39,822 bases of DNA. Source: Candidatus Cloacimonadota bacterium (GTDB lineage Bacteria; Cloacimonadota; Cloacimonadia; Cloacimonadales; TCS61). The notes beneath the pieces are model-generated. The model did no database searches. It saw only the letters and a program-made list of their open reading frames with translations, and was not told where the DNA came from. The stretch lies in the NCBI GenBank assembly GCA_021736135.1, contig JAIPGO010000027.1, positions 1-39,822 on the forward strand, given 5' to 3'. Of the stretch, positions 1 through 7,585 are shown piece by piece. Within the stretch, counting starts at the first letter, position 1. The number at the start of each line of letters is the position of its first letter. The position numbers and the translations under genes are program-made.

Positions 1-390
1 TGGGGTGCGAGAGCTGGCAACATTATATTCTACAAATAGATAAGTCCTACGGACTAAAATAATATCCTTTGCTAGTAATAGAATTAGATCGTTTTGTCAA
101 TTTCGATAATTTGCATTCAAAATGATAAATGTGCACTTTTCGATATATTTTGAGAGCGTAACAATTACCTGATAAATATTTACATTGAACAGTCTCCTTA
201 AAAATGTTTGGAGACCTTCGCAAGGGTTGACCTCCAGAATCCCAAGCGCTTAATAATTATTATTCTTCTTCAGGCTGCCCCGGATTTCGACTATCTGAAA
301 TAAAGATATATTGGTCCATCTCTACTAATTTGATATTATTTTTCATATTGCTTCTGATATCCTTATATTATCAATAAAAAAGGAGATTTT
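1..390. other. Intergenic region upstream of msrBA
   Basis: No convincing gene is seen. The stretch holds a small hairpin (AGTCC/GGACT at 43-47 and 51-55), a GTCTCC/GGAGAC inverted repeat near 191-214, and a promoter-like minus-strand motif at 91-136 that recurs at the other end of the window. A 28-codon minus-strand ORF (346 to 260) is too short and has too weak a ribosome site to call. Confidence 0.5.
91..136 (-). repeat. Conserved motif with TTGACA, left copy
   Basis: Read on the minus strand this has GTGCACAT (136-129), an 18-nt gap, then ATTATCGAAATTGACAAAAC (110-91). The same order occurs on the plus strand at 39745-39791, with 19 of 20 positions identical in the second block and a 19-nt gap. 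TTGACA is a perfect -35 hexamer, so this may be a conserved promoter or the end of a dispersed repeat. It points out of the window to the left. Confidence 0.5.
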
Positions 391-1305
391 ATGAAAAATG
401 TCATTCTGGTCATAATTCTCCTGTTAAGTTTGATAATAAAAGGACAGGAGACTGATATGGAACTAACAAAGTTGAATGCCGCAGAGAAGCGGATTATAGA
501 AGATAAAGGCACGGAAGCTCCTTTTACCGGTGAATACTGGAATTTTTTCGGGAAGGGAATATATAAATGCCGGCGCTGCGGTAATGCGCTTTACAATTCA
601 GAAGATAAGTTCTCTTCCGGTTGTGGCTGGCCCAGTTTTGATGATGAGATCAAGGGTGCCGTAAGACGACAAACAGATGCCGACGGAACAAGAACAGAGA
701 TTTTATGTTCTTCCTGCGGAGCTCATCTTGGTCACGTTTTCACCGGCGAAAAATTCACGGAAAAAGACACCCGGCATTGTGTAAATTCGCTTTCTCTTCA
801 TTTTGAAGCAGAACCTTCAAAATCTGAAGTTTCTTATATTGCGGGAGGCTGCTTCTGGGGAGTGGAATACTATCTCAATAAAATGAAAGGAGTTATATCT
901 ACCGAATCAGGATATATGGGTGGTAATGTCCAGAATCCGGAATATCACCAGGTTAGTACTGGAATCACGGGACATGCTGAAACAGTGCGTGTTATCTTTG
1001 ATCCAGAAGTAATTAGCTATGAAGAAATTCTTATAAAATTCTTCGAGATTCATGATCCTACGCAGGTCAATCGCCAGGGTCCTGATCATGGGTCTCAATA
1101 CCGTTCATCAATCTTTTATGATAATGAAAACCAGAAAAACACAGCTCTGAAACTGATCAAAATTCTTCAGAATAATGGATATAATGTTGTTACTGAGCTA
1201 AAACCGGCTCAAGAATTCTGGATTGCCGAAAAATATCACCAGGATTATTATGATAAAAAAGGCGGTACCCCCTATTGTCACAGACCTGTTAAAAGATTTG
1301 ATTAA
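391..1305 (+). CDS. msrBA: Secreted bifunctional peptide-methionine sulfoxide reductase, MsrB-MsrA fusion
   Basis: This enzyme reduces both R- and S-methionine sulfoxide in oxidised proteins. Residues 1-18 form a hydrophobic signal peptide, so it should act outside the cytoplasm. The MsrB domain (about 24-140) has the zinc ligands Cys60/Cys63 and Cys106/Cys109, the GCGWPSF motif, and catalytic Cys130 in RHCVNS. The MsrA domain (about 146-300) has catalytic Cys154 in GGCFWG and a C-terminal Cys296 that could resolve the disulfide. The order is B then A; many characterised fusions are A then B. The start is supported by AAGGAG just upstream of the ATG. The gene stands alone and converges on the HD-GYP gene. 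A periplasmic enzyme needs an electron relay (thioredoxin-like/CcdA-type), which is not in this window. Confidence 0.95.
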   Translation: MKNVILVIILLLSLIIKGQETDMELTKLNAAEKRIIEDKGTEAPFTGEYWNFFGKGIYKCRRCGNALYNSEDKFSSGCGWPSFDDEIKGAVRRQTDADGTRTEILCSSCGAHLGHVFTGEKFTEKDTRHCVNSLSLHFEAEPSKSEVSYIAGGCFWGVEYYLNKMKGVISTESGYMGGNVQNPEYHQVSTGITGHAETVRVIFDPEVISYEEILIKFFEIHDPTQVNRQGPDHGSQYRSSIFYDNENQKNTALKLIKILQNNGYNVVTELKPAQEFWIAEKYHQDYYDKKGGTPYCHRPVKRFD

Positions 1306-1354
1306 CCTCGCAAAATCAGGTTTATAAGAGTATTTATGGCTTTGAGTCTGTGGT

Positions 1355-2821
1355 TCACTCTATATCTATCTGTTCTGGTTCCAGATAGCTGCAGGCATAT
1401 TTCATAAATAATCCGCTTTTTATCGCAAACTCTAGCAGGTCACCATCAATCTCATTGGCATCCACCATCTTTTTAAGAATTGTATATGTTTCAGACAGCG
1501 TTTTGGATTCCTTGTAAGGACGCACTGCCGTGAGTGCTTCAAATACATCTGCCAGAGCCAGGATTCTTGATTGCAGCGGGATCTGGGCTGCACTTAATCC
1601 TCTGGGATAACCCTTACCATTAAGCTTTTCATGATGAGATTCCGCATATAGGGGTGCTCTGGCCAGATACTTGGGAAATTTGATTTGAGAAAGCATTTTA
1701 CCCGTTACATAGGCATGCTCGCGGATTTTTACTATATCTTCTCTGTTTAGAGTACCTGAGCGAATGGAAAGGTTGTAATTTTCGTTTTCAGTTAAAATGA
1801 AATAATTTTTATCCTGATAACTATACCGGAATTCATATATTTTCCTCAAGATTTCCCTATCTTTTTCAGTAAAATTTTCCCTGCCGGGATTGATTTTTTC
1901 CAGAAATGCTTCATATTCGGAAAGAGTTTCAAGAGTGCAATTCAGTTTCTCTTGCCCCTCTTTATCTGCTTTTGAAATATCAAAGCCTATCAGAGACCGT
2001 ATATGTGCCATTCTTTCTTTTACCAGTTCCAGACGGTTAAATATGGCTTCCAGCTTCGAGCTTTTATCCAGTATATGCATTGGTGTTATTATTTTTCCCA
2101 GATCGTGCATCAAGCCGGCAATATTAAGCTCTTCCAATTCATCTTTGCTGAAATTAATGCTGCTGTATTTCAGACTTTCATCATGCCAGGCATTTATTTC
2201 TCCAGCAAACATATTCACCAGAGTTGATACCCTGGCAATATGCCCTGAGAAATGTTTGGATTTACGGTCAATTGCCCAGGCAATTGACTGGATGAACTGG
2301 TTGAATGTTGTTTGCAGATCACTTATCAGCTTATGGTTATTCATCAGAATCGCTGAAATAGAAGTAAGAACCTCCAGATTTTTAATGTCAATATCTGAAA
2401 AAGGTATCACCTTGCCTACTGCATTTAAAGAATTAATCAACTGGATTATGCCTATAATATTACCTTTATGATCCATCATTGGGATTGCAACAATAGATTG
2501 AGTACGATACTTATTTCTCTTATCGTAGGTAACAGTTCCACTGTAATCAAATACATCCTGCTCATAAACATCAGGAAAGTTAAAGCTCTTTTTTTCATGA
2601 TAACAGAGAGCTGCCAGATTACTGAGATTAGGCTGCTTATCTTCTTTATAAAGAGAAATGGGAGGCCAGGTGATTTCATCCAGATTTAATGAAACATTCA
2701 TCTTGGAATTGAAAATCTTGATGAATCTTAATACCTGAGTTTCATCATCAACCATATAAATGGTCGCGCCTTCAGCCTGAGTAAACCCAATAGCTGCATC
2801 AAGTATATGACCAAATAACAC
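1355..2821 (-). CDS. GAF domain plus HD-GYP cyclic-dinucleotide phosphodiesterase
   Basis: The N-terminal half (1-165) is a GAF sensor domain. The C-terminal half is an HD-GYP hydrolase with His239-Asp240 (MHDLGK) and HHEKLNGKGYP at 396-406, followed by the usual LADVFEALTA.RPY stretch. HD-GYP proteins hydrolyse c-di-GMP or related dinucleotides to mono- or linear dinucleotides using a di- or tri-iron centre. About 100 extra residues (about 257-360) sit between the HD segment and the following helix. The only canonical start is GTG at 2821, which cuts off the first GAF helix. The frame stays open to 2956, and an ATA at 2938-2936 sits 5 nt after a strong GGGAGG, so translation probably starts there and overlaps the stop of the upstream cyclase gene. 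Tight coupling with that gene suggests a shared signalling operon. Confidence 0.88.
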   Translation of the reverse strand: MLFGHILDAAIGFTQAEGATIYMVDDETQVLRFIKIFNSKMNVSLNLDEITWPPISLYKEDKQPNLSNLAALCYHEKKSFNFPDVYEQDVFDYSGTVTYDKRNKYRTQSIVAIPMMDHKGNIIGIIQLINSLNAVGKVIPFSDIDIKNLEVLTSISAILMNNHKLISDLQTTFNQFIQSIAWAIDRKSKHFSGHIARVSTLVNMFAGEINAWHDESLKYSSINFSKDELEELNIAGLMHDLGKIITPMHILDKSSKLEAIFNRLELVKERMAHIRSLIGFDISKADKEGQEKLNCTLETLSEYEAFLEKINPGRENFTEKDREILRKIYEFRYSYQDKNYFILTENENYNLSIRSGTLNREDIVKIREHAYVTGKMLSQIKFPKYLARAPLYAESHHEKLNGKGYPRGLSAAQIPLQSRILALADVFEALTAVRPYKESKTLSETYTILKKMVDANEIDGDLLEFAIKSGLFMKYACSYLEPEQIDIE

Positions 2822-2930
2822 ATCAAAATTCCTCTCATTGATGAGTAGAATACTAATCCGCTTTAATAAAAGCAGTTCCTTACCGTTGAGTCCAGGTGCA
2901 GTTTCTTCACTGATTAAAATCTCTTCCTGA

Positions 2931-5900
2931 TTATTTATTTTCGCCTCCCAGGATGTCTATTACTTCCTTTAATCTTTGGCATACTTCATCGGTTATGACA
3001 TCTCCGGGTTTTATCTTCAACAGGTTTTGATGACATCTTTCAAGATACACCCGGGCTTTTTCAAATTCATTTTGCTGATAAAAACATTCACCTAGACTAT
3101 GACAGATATCGGCTGTTGCCGGATGATGTTCGCCATAATATTCTTCATAAATGCGTAGAGCTTTCAGCAGATATTCTTCAGCTTTTTCCTGCTGGCTGTT
3201 CTTAAAGAACACTCTTCCCAGATAGTCATAACTAACTGCGGTAGTGGGATGTTGGCTCCCAAATATCCGCTCTTCAATTGACACAGCTTTGTTGAGATAT
3301 TCCAATGCCCGGTCAAAATCTCCGAGTCCGTCATAAGCACTGCCAATCTGGCGGAAAAGTGCCCCCCCTCGAGGTTTGTCGAGAGCGTTCATTTTTTCCA
3401 GAAGCGGAAGTGCATATTCCAGATACTTCTTTGCTTTATCATAATTTTCCAGTTGCAGATAGAATGCTCCAATATTATTATAGCATGTCACCAGCTTACC
3501 AGGCTGCTTATCAGCATAATGAAGAAGTATTTCCAGAGCGTGTTCATAGTGCTCCTGAGCCTCAGAGTTCCTACTGGTTTGCATATAAATATTACCCAGA
3601 TGCATCAGGCTCATAGCATAATCGGGATGGTTCTCGCCTAATTCTGTCACTCGCATTAGAAGCGATTTGCCATGATAATCAAGCGCTTTCCTGTATTCAC
3701 CTAATATACTGTAAGCATTACCTACATTATTTAATATATCACCAGTTATGGTACTTCTTACTTTTGCTTCATCAAAAAGAGGTAAAGCCTTCAGGTTGTA
3801 ATCCAGTGAAGCTCTATAATCTCCTGTTTCAAAATAGGCAAGTCCCAGGCAGTAATAGCAGTTGGCAAGTCTGTAATTATCTATAGGAGACAGGTTCTGT
3901 ACTATATATAGAGCTTTTTTTGCCAGTTCGAGAGCTTTATTTAAGCGGTTATCACGATAGGCAACAAAAAATGCCTTGAAGTAGTAACTGGTTGCTTTTT
4001 CTAATAAATCTGCCCGTTCAAAATGAAGCCCTATCATTTCATAATACGGCTTTAATTCCTCTTTCTGGTAGATTTTTTCATAGCTCTCTGCCGCAAGTAA
4101 GTTCAATTGTTTTCGTTTCTCATCCAGAAGACGGCTGTAAGCCGTATCCCGGAATAATATCTGGGAAAAGATATAATGCAATTCTCTCAGTTTATTCCAG
4201 ATACAGTTCTCCACTACTTGCTCTGCATCTTGGGTAAGATCATGTTCCAGCATCCTCGAAAGTACCTGGATATCAAATTCCACGCCCAGAACACTGGCAT
4301 AATAAACCAGTTGTCTAATCTGATCTGTAAGATTATCAATACGGGCTCCAATAATATCGGATATCCCGAAAGCTGTTACTAATTCAATATCCTTCTGGAA
4401 ATTTCCCTGTTTATCAAGATAATTCTGCTCTTTTAAAAACAGACTTATCTGTTCAATAAATAAAGGATTACCCTGACTTTTTCGTAAAATGAATTTTGAT
4501 GTGCGGGGTGGGATTTCCTCCAGGTTTAATTCAAAGTTGATTATTTCCAGAGAATATTCATCTTTCAAGGGCTTAAGATCAATATGAAGAACATCTTCAT
4601 ATAATAGGCCACAGTTCAATCTGCTTCCATCTTCCTGATATCGGCTGCAGATGATGATACCCAGATCATTTTGTCCTTCCACACGGCATAATTCACGGAC
4701 AAAAAGCATAGTATCTTCATCAATCCATTGTGCATCCTCTATCTGGATGGCCGTCTGATTGATCTGCGCCAGAGTTGTAAAAAATGTTACCAGAGCTTTG
4801 CGTTCCTGTTCCGGTCTCGCTTTAGGTGGTAATAACTCCCAGACTGAATCCTGCCAGCGGTAGCCAAGAAGCTGTCCAATTATTGATTCAATCCTCTGAA
4901 GCTCTGCATTTTCACCTGCAATATCCTGCCACTGCTTTAAAAAATTGTTCTCGTTCTGCTCAATTTCTATTTTGGGATCATATTGGAAATATTCTTTCAA
5001 GAATCGGATCACTGGCGCATAAGGACTCTTCAGTATCCCGTCACAGAGAAAATAACACCAGGTCACTCGGGAAAGACTCACTGATTTTCTGGCTTCTTCC
5101 ACCAGACGTGATTTACCAATGCCAGGATCACCATGAATGAATATTAGAGGTAAATGAGTTGTATCAGATATATAAAATAATTTATCTATTATTTGCTGTG
5201 CTTCTTCTTCTCTGCCGGTAAATGCCGTTTTCTCAATATAATCCGCACATTGTTTTTCTCCCATGAATTTATAGACAGGCAGTTTCTGTGCGAATCCCTT
5301 CATGCTGATTTCACCTAAATGTTCAAATTCAAAACGGTTGTGTAACATCTCTTGTGAAAACATATCAACCAGTGTTTCACCTATTGAGGCTTTCATCATC
5401 AGACGGGATGCCAGATTCGGTGGATAACCCAGTATTGTATATTCCTGACAATCAGGTGTTCCGGTGAAACCCGCATACACTCTTCCGCTGCTGATGCCAA
5501 GCTTAACTTCCTTAATGACTTCTGTTAGTTCCAAAGCAAAATACATCATCCGGTCAAGAGTCTTTTCCCGCTGACGAGGTGCCCCAAAGATCAGGATGCC
5601 CAGTAATCCCTTGTCGGAATAATCAAGTTTATTGAAAAATGCCTGGTAACGCTCGGCAATTCCTTCTATTGTTTCCATCGCTTGTCGCAGTTCTGAAAAT
5701 TCAATTTTATCAAGATATATGAACGCATTGGATATATCCCTGATCTCATTTTCAACTTTTAAACCGTAAAATGACTTTTGTAGAAAGGATTTTACGGTTT
5801 CCTGCGTATAATGATAATCACGCTGAATGGTACTCTCTGCCAGGATTAATTCAGTTCGCGGGATGTGAGTGCCGTTAATTTCCTCAAAGTATTCATAGCC

Positions 5901-6422
5901 TATAGCTTTAATTGCCGCTTTTGAAAATAATACGTCCTGCTTAGTTTCCGCCATTTCATTACATTGTTGAATCGCTTCACCAAAAAAGAAATACTCATTC
6001 TGAATGTCATTATTGAGTATTATCCACCTGATTTCTCCATAAGCGACTACAAGTCGCGCATCTATCCTGTAGCCTTCCGCTATTTCATTGATCGGCTCAC
6101 TTTCGGATAAACTCAGCAATATAGACTGAAAAACCCTGATTATGGCAGCTCCCGGGACATCTTCAAATACCGACATAAAAGCATCGCCGGCAAATCCTGT
6201 CACAAAGCCGCCCTGTCTTTCAATTGTATTGATCACAGGAGTGAAAGTACTTTCCAAAATTCTGTTGATTACTTCAGCACCCTTCTGACCCTTGCGAGTT
6301 AAAGCTTCCGTTATTCGTGTAAAATCCTTTATATCGAAAAATAGCGCAAATCCCTTGAAGCTACCCTCAAATACTCCCTTCTCATATTTCTGATAAATAT
6401 ATTCAGGAACATACTTAATCAT
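2931..6422 (-). CDS. Tandem class III nucleotide cyclase / AAA ATPase / TPR protein (soluble adenylyl cyclase-like layout)
   Basis: Two class III cyclase domains (about 20-190 and 230-385) are followed by an ATPase module with P-loop GDPGIGKS (about 431-438) and a Walker-B-like IEDAQWID. At least seven tetratricopeptide repeats follow from about residue 810 to the end. The first cyclase domain keeps the metal-binding pair Asp30 (FFDIKDFT) and Asp80 (GFAGDAF). The second keeps the transition-state pair Asn336/Arg340 (PPNLASR). A head-to-tail pseudo-heterodimer with one active site would use both, as in mammalian soluble adenylyl cyclase. No membrane segment or signal peptide is seen, so it is cytoplasmic. 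The product could be cAMP or cGMP; the sequence does not settle which. The HD-GYP gene follows directly and the pentapeptide gene lies 109 nt upstream. Confidence 0.9.
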   Translation of the reverse strand: MIKYVPEYIYQKYEKGVFEGSFKGFALFFDIKDFTRITEALTRKGQKGAEVINRILESTFTPVINTIERQGGFVTGFAGDAFMSVFEDVPGAAIIRVFQSILLSLSESEPINEIAEGYRIDARLVVAYGEIRWIILNNDIQNEYFFFGEAIQQCNEMAETKQDVLFSKAAIKAIGYEYFEEINGTHIPRTELILAESTIQRDYHYTQETVKSFLQKSFYGLKVENEIRDISNAFIYLDKIEFSELRQAMETIEGIAERYQAFFNKLDYSDKGLLGILIFGAPRQREKTLDRMMYFALELTEVIKEVKLGISSGRVYAGFTGTPDCQEYTILGYPPNLASRLMMKASIGETLVDMFSQEMLHNRFEFEHLGEISMKGFAQKLPVYKFMGEKQCADYIEKTAFTGREEEAQQIIDKLFYISDTTHLPLIFIHGDPGIGKSRLVEEARKSVSLSRVTWCYFLCDGILKSPYAPVIRFLKEYFQYDPKIEIEQNENNFLKQWQDIAGENAELQRIESIIGQLLGYRWQDSVWELLPPKARPEQERKALVTFFTTLAQINQTAIQIEDAQWIDEDTMLFVRELCRVEGQNDLGIIICSRYQEDGSRLNCGLLYEDVLHIDLKPLKDEYSLEIINFELNLEEIPPRTSKFILRKSQGNPLFIEQISLFLKEQNYLDKQGNFQKDIELVTAFGISDIIGARIDNLTDQIRQLVYYASVLGVEFDIQVLSRMLEHDLTQDAEQVVENCIWNKLRELHYIFSQILFRDTAYSRLLDEKRKQLNLLAAESYEKIYQKEELKPYYEMIGLHFERADLLEKATSYYFKAFFVAYRDNRLNKALELAKKALYIVQNLSPIDNYRLANCYYCLGLAYFETGDYRASLDYNLKALPLFDEAKVRSTITGDILNNVGNAYSILGEYRKALDYHGKSLLMRVTELGENHPDYAMSLMHLGNIYMQTSRNSEAQEHYEHALEILLHYADKQPGKLVTCYNNIGAFYLQLENYDKAKKYLEYALPLLEKMNALDKPRGGALFRQIGSAYDGLGDFDRALEYLNKAVSIEERIFGSQHPTTAVSYDYLGRVFFKNSQQEKAEEYLLKALRIYEEYYGEHHPATADICHSLGECFYQQNEFEKARVYLERCHQNLLKIKPGDVITDEVCQRLKEVIDILGGENK

Positions 6423-6531
6423 TTGCCCTCCGATAATGAACCAATTTTATTCTCATAAATATAATACAACCGTCAAGTTAATTCTTGTTTCTGAGTTAGT
6501 ATATCCTTTATCATGTTAATAAAACACTTTT

Positions 6532-7095
6532 TTATCTTATGGTTATCTGAAGATATTCCAGAAAGGAAACCACTTCCGGCAGGTCAAAAATTCCACCTTT
6601 TATCTCATTAGTCATTGGATTGATCCGATATCCTTTTGCCCCTAGAAAACTTGCTTTCTTCAAATCTGTGTTATGAAATACCACTTCCCGGAAATTCACA
6701 TTTCGAAATACAGCGCTGCTGAGATCGCTGTTAATAAAATCCGTATTACTGATTTCAGACCCCAGAAACGATATGCCCTTTAATTCCAGTCCCGAATAGT
6801 TGCACTCTCTAATTTGACAATTATTGAAATTCATCTCTGTTATCAATCTGTCAATTTTCGTGAAATCCACTCCCTGAACCCGGCAGTTTCGAAATGTCAC
6901 CGTATGCATTTTTATACCGGCAATGCGTGTTAAACTTATATTACAGTCTTCAAATTCACATTCAATAAACTCTCTACCGCTTAAATCAATAGCAGTTAGA
7001 TCAAGGTTGCGGAATTTACAGTAACTGTAAACGTCCTCCCACACTACAGGTATATTTTCAACATCAAAAATCTCATTCTCTATCTCTTTATACAT
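6532..7095 (-). CDS. Pentapeptide-repeat protein
   Basis: From about residue 35 to 150 the protein is built of imperfect A(D/N)Lxx-type five-residue repeats, for example the series around TDFINSDLSSAVFRNVNF. This predicts a right-handed quadrilateral beta-helix. There is no signal peptide or membrane segment. An in-frame ATG lies 12 nt further upstream (7107), but GAGG is spaced 6 nt from the ATG at 7095, so I prefer the shorter 187-residue form. Functions in the family range from gyrase protection to scaffolding, and none can be assigned. Its place before the cyclase gene on the same strand suggests a link to that signalling group, as an inference from position only. Confidence 0.8.
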   Translation of the reverse strand: MYKEIENEIFDVENIPVVWEDVYSYCKFRNLDLTAIDLSGREFIECEFEDCNISLTRIAGIKMHTVTFRNCRVQGVDFTKIDRLITEMNFNNCQIRECNYSGLELKGISFLGSEISNTDFINSDLSSAVFRNVNFREVVFHNTDLKKASFLGAKGYRINPMTNEIKGGIFDLPEVVSFLEYLQITIR

Positions 7096-7369
7096 CAAGC
7101 ACCTCATTCATACGTGATATTTCTCAAAAATACACTTTTCTGTAAAGCCATTTCCTTCCCACAGTTCATTACTCAAATACCCCTCCCCCATCTCTTACTC
7201 ATTATATTTTTTATCCTTTTAGGATTTCACTTTATCAGGAATGACATATCACGGTAGGAATGATAAAGCAGGTACTCAAGCATCCTAATGATATAATAAT
7301 AGAAGATTTAAGTCTCTTTTTAATGATCTGCTTGGAATGGGAAGGAGCGTGATTGGTGATTGGGTCAAA

Positions 7370-7416
7370 CCAGACCAGGAATGGTCTGGAAACGTTTTCA
7401 GGGCATCCCTGCCCTG
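7370..7416. repeat. Pair of adjacent 7-bp stem-loops
   Basis: The first stem is CCAGACC (7370-7376) with GGTCTGG (7383-7389) around a 6-nt loop. The second is CAGGGCA (7399-7405) with TGCCCTG (7410-7416) around a 4-nt loop. Neither is followed by a T-run, so they are not standard terminators. Their compact paired layout resembles a REP-type intergenic palindrome. Confidence 0.6.
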
Positions 7417-7524
7417 ATTGATCTTATAATAAAATTCTACTGACAGATTTTTATCTGCACTTCTGAAATCTGATACTGATAAGGTAAAACAGATTTTGTA
7501 AAAGCCAGGATGAAGGTAATATTT

Positions 7525-7553
7525 TTGACAAATAAACTGACAAGAAATTTATG
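7525..7553 (+). promoter_or_regulatory. Candidate promoter of the ABC-F operon
   Basis: A perfect -35 hexamer TTGACA (7525-7530) is followed after 17 nt by TTTATG (7548-7553), a weak -10. It lies 33 nt before the start codon of the first gene of a four-gene operon. The call is based on pattern only. Confidence 0.35.
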
Positions 7554-7585
7554 GTTTTTTATTATGGATAAGGAATTTACTTGAA

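Larger units (their letters stand above)
7096..7585. other. Intergenic region with tandem hairpins
   Basis: This divergent spacer lies between the pentapeptide gene and the ABC-F gene. No gene is seen. It holds two adjacent perfect hairpins (7370-7389 and 7399-7416) and a promoter candidate for the ABC-F operon (7525-7553). Confidence 0.5.

Noticed and set aside
260-346. 28-codon minus-strand ORF (MKNNIKLVEMDQ...)
   Set aside because: It is short, with a weak ribosome site and no recognisable family. It could be a real small protein, but nothing in the sequence supports it.
1306-1354. Terminator between msrBA and the HD-GYP gene
   Set aside because: Only 5-bp AACCT/AGGTT and 4-bp stems without T-runs are seen.
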